Origin: Podospora pseudocomata
Taxonomy: Eukaryota > Ascomycota > Sordariomycetes > Sordariales > Podosporaceae
Direction of reading: 5' to 3'
Length of the DNA stretch: 64,000 nt
Assembly (NCBI RefSeq): GCF_035222375.1
Contig: NW_026946364.1
Coordinates: forward strand, 930,001 to 994,000
The notes beneath the pieces are model-generated. The model made no database searches. It was not told where the DNA came from and was given only the letters and a program-made list of their open reading frames with translations. The first letter of the stretch is position 1; the number at the start of each line of letters is the position of its first letter. Shown in pieces: positions 57,201-64,000 of the stretch. Made by a program: the position numbers and the translations under genes.

Positions 57201-57507
57201 GCCGTTTTTGAGCACGATGATGGCGAGCCATCGAACCTCTCTTCGTAGTGACTTGTCGAGGAATATGGTCTGTTGTCAAACAAGTCCGTCAGCAACTGCA
57301 AAGTAGATTTGTGAGGAACAGCAAGTTCCCTCCACCTACCTGAAGAGTAACATAGTAGTCTGGATGCGACTCCCAAGCCTGTATCTGCTGGCCAGCAGAC
57401 TGTCTCTGGGCTTGGTCGGTGGAGATGGATGCAGCTTCGAGGGTTCTGCAGAGCTCGACGGGTGTGAAGGGCGTAGCTTCGCCCGGGACTTCGATCGCGA
57501 AACTCAT
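54285..57507 (-). CDS. KAP120: KAP120: importin-beta family transport receptor (importin-11 type), 2 exons
   Basis: Karyopherin moving cargo through nuclear pores under Ran control. Exons 57507-57340 and 57269-54285 give 1,050 aa, the usual length (yeast 1,032). The importin-beta N-terminal domain covers about residues 25-110: SAGQQIQAWESHPDYYVTLQ, then LDKSLRREVRWLAIIVLKNGIDKYWRPRA (as blocks RWLAIIVLKNGIDKYW and WRP). The rest is all-helical HEAT-repeat sequence, with VRITAARQFKYIADDFEF and a long Trp/Leu-rich C-terminus. The ILKNGIDKYWRP segment is characteristic of Kap120/IPO11. In yeast it imports Rpf1 and other ribosome factors; cargo here is inferred. The last ~300 nt of the coding strand are G-rich. 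Confidence 0.93.
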
Positions 57508-58167
57508 CGTTCTTCTGGTCTGCTCGATCGTTGATATGTTTTGCGATTTTGGAATCGAAGAGAACCGTTCAAGGTGCCTGGGCAGGTCGAAGCTTGGTGG
57601 GGGTGGACAGCCTAAAGATAGGTAGCGGGGCATAAAATCAAGTGGAGCTGTTCCGACAGGGGGGTCCTTCAACGTCGTCAGGGCAGACAGGGGTATTTGT
57701 GTTCATAAACCTTTTAATGACAATCAAAGCTTCCTGAAATCAGTCGAAAGGATTAGACCATCTCTATCAACCATCCTTCAATGCCCATCTCAGTGATCTT
57801 TGGTTTTGTTTCTCTGCCACTGCTTATCACTCAGAACCCCAAAATGACTGGATACCGAACACGGCCTCCCTTCGGCTGACACGAACACCAAAAGCTGCTT
57901 GTTTATTATTTGTCCTTCCTTCCCTCCCCCCTCATTGATACCACACCATCACCCCCCCCTTTACTCCCTCGACTGGACAGTCAGACCCAAGAAGTAGCAC
58001 AAGAAACAAAGCTGTGAGAGCGTTCCACAAAGCCGATCGGCCATTGCCGAAAGTATCATGCTCTCGAAGTCTTCTTTCTCCCAGTCTGAGACAGAGAGAA
58101 AAGAGAAACAGGACCCGACCCGACAGACAGCTGCCTGCCGAGACCACCACACACGACAGATGTACGT
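57508..58167. other. Intergenic: KAP120 promoter region and 3' flank of the dehydrogenase gene
   Basis: 660 bp containing the KAP120 upstream region and the 3' end of its upstream neighbour on the same strand. Nothing else recognised. Confidence 0.55.
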
Positions 58168-60101
58168 TTATTTGTCACACAATGCAATCCCCGCAAAAGA
58201 TCCCTCGTCCTCATAAAACTTCCTGCGCCCAGTTCCATCCATGTTGAAGCGGTACACCGCTCCACCCCTGTATCGTGTGTGTTATCAAAGCGGTCAGCTT
58301 GCTGAACGGCCAGTGAGGTCATGAGAGAATGGGAGAGAAGGTTGACTCACAAGTCTGTAGCGTATATGTGTCGATTCTTCCTGTCAAGAGTGATGCCGAT
58401 AGCCTCGTGCAGGTTTCTGGCTAGGATCTTGTGGTCGGTATACTGGCCATCAGGGCCCCTTTCAGCCCTGTTCAAGCTGTTGCCACGAGGAAGCTCCCCT
58501 CTGTCAGTCCAGTACATGAACTTGCCTTCCTCATCGATCTCGATATCGATAGGCTCCGGCAGGCCCCGGAACAGACATTCGATGTCGGTCCTCGTAGAAG
58601 CATCATGCCCAGGAGGTGTATGTATGTTCGCCCTGAAAATGCGCCCTTTGGATCCCTTGGACGGACCCTTTTGCGTCCAGTAAAACTTCCCTTCCAATGG
58701 GGCAAGCCCGAGGCCCACGCACCACTTCGTCTGGTCGTCAAAGCCAGTCGCCCAGTCCCCGTTGCGGATGAGGACTTCCAGTCCAGAGCCATCAATGTTA
58801 CATCGGAAGACGCGCATGCCTTCGCGGTCGGAAAAGTACATCTTGGAGCAGTCGTCGTCAACAGCAATCTGCTTGGGCGTGTGTACCGTGCCGGAGGGGA
58901 TGATGACCTTGATGTCGCTACCGTCCAAGTTGCACGACATGATGCTGCCGTCGTTTTTGTTAGGCACACCCATGTTGCCCCAGATAATTTTACCTTCTGA
59001 TGGGCAGAGAGCGATCCCGTCTGGCATGGGCTGGTGGTCCACTATGGTGCGGAGAGGGGTTTGGCCATCCGCGCTGCCCACGAGGATACGGCCACGTTGG
59101 TACACCTCCTCTGGCGCGTTGTTGAGGCCAAGGTCGAGGATGTACAAGGTCGGAGCGTGCAGGTTGTCGTAGGGAGTTTGCTGTTGGCCAGCAGTCTTGG
59201 TGGTATAACCTGGTGGGTACAGACCGCCCTTGCTGCACTTGGCCCCGAGCCTGCCCTCCTGGATGTACTTTTGGAGGAAGGCTATGACGCCTGGGTCGTG
59301 GAGATTCCGCTCCTGGATGTAGTGCTGCTCGATGAGTGACACAGTGTCCAAGCCTACTGAGTCCATCAGCTCGCATGGGGGAACACCGGTCTTGACAAAC
59401 ATCTCATTCCACACCATGTCGAGCTCTGCTGGTGAGGCTACCCCCTCGGATAGCACCATCAAACATTCTCGTTTGATAGCGGCCCAGACGCGGTTGAGAA
59501 GAAAGCCCGTAGACTCTCGGTGTGCCATGACTGGAAGCATGCCAGACCGTTTGAGGTGCTCTTCGAGAAAAGGAAAAATGTCCTCGTGCGTTGATCCGCT
59601 GGTCATGAGCTCGACAACGCGTATGTCGGGCGGGATGTAGTAATGCATATTCAGCATGCGCTTGGCCGTGTCAGGCTTCACTTTGGCCGCAATCTCCCGC
59701 GACTTGTAGGACGACGAGTTGGTTCCCAGTATCGTATCGGGTCGGACAACCTTTTCGAGGTCGGCAAAGGCGTTCATCTTTAGGTCGAGCTTCTCAGGCA
59801 CGCATTCGATAACCAGCCACGAGTCCTCCACGGCAGGCTTCAGGTCCTGGAAACCATGAACGGAAATCTTGTCGGGGCTGACGGTGGGCTTGTACCTCCA
59901 CATCTCGTTTTTGATGTACTGTAGAGCTCCATTGGTTTGCTGCGTGTCGGGATCGCGAATGTTGACCTTGTATCCGGCAGAGGCCCAGCAGGCTCCTATC
60001 CGGCGGCCTAGCACACCAGCTCCCAGGATGCCGACAGATCTGTTGATCGCCGTGGGGAGTTTCCACTTCGTCATGGTGGCCTCTTCAGTATCGGTTGCCA
60101 T
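58168..60101 (-). CDS. 3-hydroxyacyl-CoA dehydrogenase fused to a YWTD beta-propeller, 616 aa, 2 exons
   Basis: Exons 60101-58351 and 58267-58168. Residues 20-300 are an NAD-dependent 3-hydroxyacyl-CoA dehydrogenase/lambda-crystallin-like module: NAD loop GILGAGVLG at 24-32, TNSSSY at 128-132, and the catalytic H153-E164 pair in MHYYIPPDIRVVELM, with N203 in STGFLLNRV. Residues about 315-616 are a six-bladed propeller with repeats YFSD, FYWTQ, YWTD and IYATD, and NLDGSD/NIDGSG turns, as in LDL-receptor YWTD or SMP-30-like proteins. The short last exon (from 58267) adds LGGAVYRFNMDGTGRRKF and completes the final blade, so the fusion is a genuine single frame. Substrate unknown: propeller plus dehydrogenase suggests a metabolite-handling enzyme, possibly acting on carnitine- or acyl-like compounds (inference). 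No targeting signal seen. An upstream in-frame ATG at 60188 is less likely to be used. Confidence 0.85.
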
Positions 60102-60802
60102 GAACCCACCACCAGCAAGAGAAGATAAGAAGTTGTATGTATTGATCCTGAAGATGATCTGGACAGCACAGCTCAAGACATCTCCCAAACCCCTTTTCTC
60201 CCACCTAGCTTACCAGTTCTGGTCCAAACTCTAACGTACCTATTTTCAACGGAGACCATCCCGGTGCTCTTCCATGTCATACTGGTATGCCTATGCAGCT
60301 GCATTGCTCGGCCATTGCGTCAGCAACGGAGCAGAACATTGGTACAGACCGAGTCATGGGTGAAAAGGGATAGCATCACGGCTGAATAAATGGCTGGGGT
60401 TTGATTGTTACATAATCTCACTCATTCCCAGAAAAGTCAAGAGGATGAATAGATGTCAAGAGGTGAAGTTGAAGCTGGACATCGAACCCTGGAAATCAAC
60501 ATTGAATCCATACCCCCTTGCAAGGATCCCCACAGTGTGATTCGTGGGGAAGGACGAAAACAAGTGGGCCGTGCCGCAACGCGCCAAGTCCGCATCCCTG
60601 AACCGTTCCGTCAGCTGCAACAGCTGCTGTCCGGATTCCAACCTCGGCTCTCTGAGTGCATCGACCGACCGCCCGGACCGACAGAAGCCATTCATTATCA
60701 TGGGCGCATAGGGGGAAATGTGAAAGGAGCACCTTACGATATGCGTTTCCACCCAATAAACAAACGCCCATCTTCACTCAGCCTCGTTCAAACACCAATG
60801 CG
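60102..60802. other. Divergent intergenic region, dehydrogenase gene / PEX2
   Basis: 701 bp between start codons. No TATA box or repeat was recognised; the PEX2 frame is open upstream to 60656 but that segment has no PEX2 similarity. Confidence 0.5.
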
Positions 60803-62476
60803 ATGAGCGATTCCAAGCCCCCCAAAGACAGCAGCAGCCCCAGCGCAGCGGTCCCGGATGTCGCTGCTGCTGCTGCATCATCATCAACAATAACACCAGC
60901 ACCAGTAGCAATAACACCCCCTTCCAACCCCCAATCAGCCCACTCCTTCGCCCAAGCCCAGCAACGCCTCATTGCCCGCCGACAAGCCCGCGATGCTCAA
61001 GAAGCAGCCCGAGTAGCAGCCCAACAATCCGAATCCCAACTCCGCGCACGCATCGCCGCCTCCCAATCCCCTCTCCTCCGACGGCTCGGCGCGTCGACAC
61101 TTTCACTGTGGGATACCATCTCCAGCCGGGAGGGCACTCGCCCAGCCTTCCGCGTCGGCCAAGTAGACGCCGAACTCCTCGATGAGGAACTGGTCGAGCT
61201 GATGAAGGGACAAGTAGGGGAGGCGGTTCGGTACTACGGTGGTGGGGGAGGAGGAGGAGACAACAATATCAAACATGAGTGGGATGCCGAGATATCGCTT
61301 GCCCTGAGGGCCGTGATATTCAAGCTTACCATTTGGGATCATGACGCGACGTATGGTGCTGCGCTGCAGAATTTGAAATACACAGACGCCAGACACACGG
61401 GGAGTGTCTTGGTGCCGCCGAGCAAGTGGCAGAAGGGGTTGTATGGGTTGATGACGGTGGGAGGGAGATACATGTGGTCAAAGTGGGAGAACTGGCTTAG
61501 GGAGCAGGATGGTGGTTATGATGAGCCGAGCCCGACGGTGCAGCGGCTCTCGAGCATGACGGACAGACTGTCGACGCTTCACGCCGCCGCTTCTTTTGCG
61601 TCGTTCTTGGTCTTCTTGTTACAAGGCCGCTACAGGACGCTTTTGGACCGGGTACTGCGCATGAGGCTCGCTCCACCTACCAGCCAGGTTAGCCGCGAGG
61701 TGTCGTTTGAGTATCTCAACCGCCAACTGGTGTGGCACGCCTTCACCGAGTTTTTGCTGTTCGTGCTGCCGCTGGTGGGAATCAACCGGTGGAGGCGCTG
61801 GCTGGCACGGACGTGGCGGAAAACCAAAAAGATTATGAGCACAACAGGTGGTGAAGGCGCCGAGGAGAAGAAGGGTGAATTTGCCTTCTTGCCAGAACGG
61901 ACATGCGCCATCTGCTACCAGGATCAGAACCAGGCAACAAACGAGAACGAACTCATGGCTGCGGCTACTTCCAAGACTGGTGTGGTCGGATCGGCGCAGA
62001 CTGATGTCACGAACCCTTACGAAACTATCCCATGTGGATGCGTCTACTGCTTTGTATGCTTGGCGACAAGAATCGAAAGGGAGGAAGGGGAAGGTTGGAA
62101 CTGCTTGCGGTGCGGCGAGCTCGTCAAGGAGTGCAAGCCATGGAGTGGAGATGTGTTGGAGCCCGAGTCAAAATCACCAGCTCAGAAGACGGTTGTGTTT
62201 GCAGATGATGTCAAGGATGCCTCCGACGATGAGCAGGAGAACTCGCAGGTCTTGGTCCAGCAAGAAGATGACGATGAATACCCAGAAGAGGAAGGTGAAG
62301 AGGGAGGGGAGGAGGAGGAGGAGGAGGAGGAAGAGGGAAGTAGAAGTCTGGAAGACCTTCGGACAGAGTCAGCTAGCGAAGAATCCTCAGAACAGGAGGC
62401 TGACTCTGAGGGTGACGAATCGGAAGACTATGAGGCGGAGGAGGAGGAGTTGGGAGCGGATCTTGATGAGGACTAG
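60803..62476 (+). CDS. PEX2: PEX2: peroxisomal RING-finger ubiquitin ligase
   Basis: 557 aa in a single exon. PEX2, PEX10 and PEX12 form the peroxisomal membrane ligase that ubiquitinates PEX5 for recycling. A disordered Ala/Gln-rich N-terminus (1-90) is followed by the PEX2/PEX12 N-terminal region with hydrophobic segments near LRAVIFKLTIW, LHAAASFASFLVFLLQG (about 255-275) and WHAFTEFLLFVLPLVG (about 310-330). The RING starts at C368 (CAICYQD) and continues CGCVYCFVCLATRI and WNCLRCGELV to about residue 436. The last ~115 residues are strongly acidic (poly-Glu with Ser), beyond the length of yeast PEX2 (271 aa). PEX2 rather than PEX10 or PEX12 is chosen from the SKWQKGLYGLMTVGGRYMW block. 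The coding strand is C-rich at the start and G-rich afterwards. Confidence 0.9.
   Translation: MSDSKPPKDSSSPSAAVPDVAAAAASSSTITPAPVAITPPSNPQSAHSFAQAQQRLIARRQARDAQEAARVAAQQSESQLRARIAASQSPLLRRLGASTLSLWDTISSREGTRPAFRVGQVDAELLDEELVELMKGQVGEAVRYYGGGGGGGDNNIKHEWDAEISLALRAVIFKLTIWDHDATYGAALQNLKYTDARHTGSVLVPPSKWQKGLYGLMTVGGRYMWSKWENWLREQDGGYDEPSPTVQRLSSMTDRLSTLHAAASFASFLVFLLQGRYRTLLDRVLRMRLAPPTSQVSREVSFEYLNRQLVWHAFTEFLLFVLPLVGINRWRRWLARTWRKTKKIMSTTGGEGAEEKKGEFAFLPERTCAICYQDQNQATNENELMAAATSKTGVVGSAQTDVTNPYETIPCGCVYCFVCLATRIEREEGEGWNCLRCGELVKECKPWSGDVLEPESKSPAQKTVVFADDVKDASDDEQENSQVLVQQEDDDEYPEEEGEEGGEEEEEEEEEGSRSLEDLRTESASEESSEQEADSEGDESEDYEAEEEELGADLDED
62306..62336. repeat. (GAG)n coding tract for poly-Glu in PEX2
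   Basis: Run of GAG/GAA codons inside the acidic tail of PEX2; length polymorphism would change the number of Glu residues without shifting the frame. Confidence 0.8.
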
Positions 62477-63437
62477 TATTGTAGTAAGTATAGCGTGTGT
62501 GTTGTAAATAATGATGATACCTTAAATATGGAAGTGCTAAGTTGTGAACATGATAGATCAAAAACGTTTGCGGTGGAGGATAGAAGAAGAAAAAAGTATG
62601 GCTACAAAAAGAATCGAATCTGGGTGTCCAGAGATTTCCAAAGATTAGAATGGGAGCATTGTAGGCCAACTCACGGTCACATCCGGTAAAAGGCAGGAAA
62701 TGAGTGCGTTGCTGAGCTGGCCTGCTCCGACAGTCACCGCCAGAAAGTGGGCATATAACCCAACTCATGCTCTGCTGGCCGTGCTTTCCTTTCCTTGAGA
62801 CGTGGTGCCCTCACCGACAACCGTTGACCTCATCATCAGCAGTGGCTTTCTCCACACGACTCGACCCCCACAGCAGTTGGGGAATCCCCGCAATTGGTGC
62901 AGCGTTGCCTGCCCGGAAGCGAGGAAACAGGGGGTCTGCGGTAGATAACAAGCACCCCTGCCACATCTGGGCCGCGATAAGCACCACCACAGCCAACAGC
63001 CAGCCAGCGACCCAGGATTGGACCCCGAATCTCGCGTGACACAGGGCCAAAATTAACCAACAATTCATATGTAAAACAACAGAGGGCTGTGGTGACGGCA
63101 TTCTATGGCCAAAAATATAATCCTCCAAGGTGCTACCACTCGACGCGGGCGCGCTCGTTTTTCTGTTTCTAGACACCAAAAACGCTGCGACATCGCAAAC
63201 CTGCACCCAAGAAACCCCAATAAGTGGATTCTGAACAACTCATAGGCCCAACCAACCACCCACTTTACGCGCTTGTTGCGCTTCCAGTCCCTCTCCTCGA
63301 CAGTTCACGATACTAATCATCAGTCTTTGCAACGAATACGACATGCCTCTGTTATGACTGTGTCAGCGTCTATACCAGCAACAAAAATAGACCCCAAAAA
63401 CTTTATTATTTCACCAAGACCAAAAACCACCAAGTAG
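62477..63437. other. Intergenic: PEX2 3' flank and promoter of the right-edge gene
   Basis: 961 bp. No coding sequence recognised. A CT-rich stretch around 63280-63310 may belong to the next gene's leader. Confidence 0.5.
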
Positions 63438-64000
63438 ATGGGAATATCCTCCAGCAAATCCCCACCACCACCACCCCCAGGCGGAGGTATAAGCGGGGCA
63501 AACTGGCATAACAGCAACCACTACCACTACAACAACTACCAAAGTAATAGTAATAACCGCTACGACGACAACAACAACAACCGGCGATTGCTCGGACCAA
63601 AACGACCCCGAGTAAAATCCCGGTCTTCCCTCCCAACCTCCCAAACACCAGTGGCCCAGCCCACTATGCCCTCCTTCTTCTCCTTCGAGCAAGGATCCGA
63701 ACGCACCCAAAACGTCCGCTTCTTCAACGGCGAATCCTCCCCTCTCCTCGGCCGGTTCCGCGCCGTTCCTCGACCAAACACCACCTTTGGCGGCCCTCAT
63801 AGGACGAACACGGGCGGTAGCATCAGTAGTATTGGTAGCGGTCCGACAGGCGGGAGGGCGAGGCACTACCACCCGCCACGAGGAGGAGCGCAGGCTGGGA
63901 TAATAAATGAGCCCGGGTGGAGGGGCAGTGTTCATGTGGGCTATGGGGCTATCGTAGCTGCTGAGGCCGAGGCGGAGGAGGAGGCCGGGGACGGGGATGA
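63438..64000 (+). CDS. 5' part of an unrecognised gene (187+ codons, runs off the window)
   Basis: An open frame from ATG at 63438 continues to the last base without a stop. The start MGISSSKS fits an N-myristoylation signal (Gly2, Ser6). It is followed by poly-Pro, an Asn/Tyr-rich tract (NNYQSNSNNRYDDNNNN), then a more conserved-looking block FFSFEQGSERTQNVRFFNGESSPLLGRFRAVPR, a Gly/Ser-rich spacer and an acidic Ala/Glu end at the edge. SSPLLGRFRAVPR-type cytosolic N-termini occur in fungal vacuolar and transporter proteins, but I cannot name the family from this part. Membrane segments, if any, lie outside the window. The coding strand turns from C-rich to G-rich near 63800, as in TMA23 and PEX2. 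Introns within this stretch cannot be excluded. Confidence 0.65.
   Translation, partial: MGISSSKSPPPPPPGGGISGANWHNSNHYHYNNYQSNSNNRYDDNNNNRRLLGPKRPRVKSRSSLPTSQTPVAQPTMPSFFSFEQGSERTQNVRFFNGESSPLLGRFRAVPRPNTTFGGPHRTNTGGSISSIGSGPTGGRARHYHPPRGGAQAGIINEPGWRGSVHVGYGAIVAAEAEAEEEAGDGD

Overview
The window is nuclear DNA of a filamentous ascomycete. Single-copy eukaryotic housekeeping genes carry short introns of about 50-120 nt, most with GT-AG ends and a CTAAC-like branch site. The protein sequences look most like Pezizomycotina, probably Sordariomycetes; that placement rests on family recognition, because no search was possible. No bacterial, viral or plasmid features were seen.

Layout, left to right. 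1-15.3 kb is gene-dense: CFT1 (mRNA cleavage/polyadenylation), TMA23 (nucleolar G-patch protein), THG1 (tRNA-His guanylyltransferase, minus strand), SWD1 (COMPASS WD40 subunit) and RPB1 (largest RNA polymerase II subunit, with a 28-nt last exon that completes the C-terminal domain). 15.3-29.0 kb is a gene desert of about 13.8 kb in which I find no credible coding gene, only microsatellites and one strong inverted repeat. 29.0-34.7 kb stays sparse: a 113-aa conserved small protein behind a clear TATA box, an F-box-like protein, and an AT-rich array with a 21-bp period.

34.7-64 kb is gene-dense again. A cytosolic Hsp70 of the ribosome-associated SSB type and eIF4E are divergent. A mitochondrial malonyl/acyl-CoA synthetase-like enzyme (ACSF3 type) and a BolA protein follow, also divergent. 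Next come an unrecognised Pro/Ser-rich protein, FAB1 (PIKfyve lipid kinase, 2,468 aa in one exon), KAP120 (importin-11 type), a dehydrogenase fused to a YWTD beta-propeller, PEX2 (peroxisomal RING ligase) and the 5' part of a gene that runs off the right edge.

There is no operon or gene-cluster logic. The loci are independent housekeeping genes, although transcription, mRNA processing and translation functions are common (CFT1, SWD1, RPB1, THG1, TMA23, SSB1, eIF4E). The most unusual object is the array at 33652-34260: 29 units, almost all exactly 21 bp apart, very divergent in sequence, but sharing a strand-symmetric hexamer A-B-R-Y-V-T. Secondary points are the gene desert, a GC-AG intron in CFT1, the RPB1 micro-exon, unusual splice donors in RPB1 and SSB1, the dehydrogenase-propeller fusion, and a recurrent switch from C-rich to G-rich coding strand inside genes.
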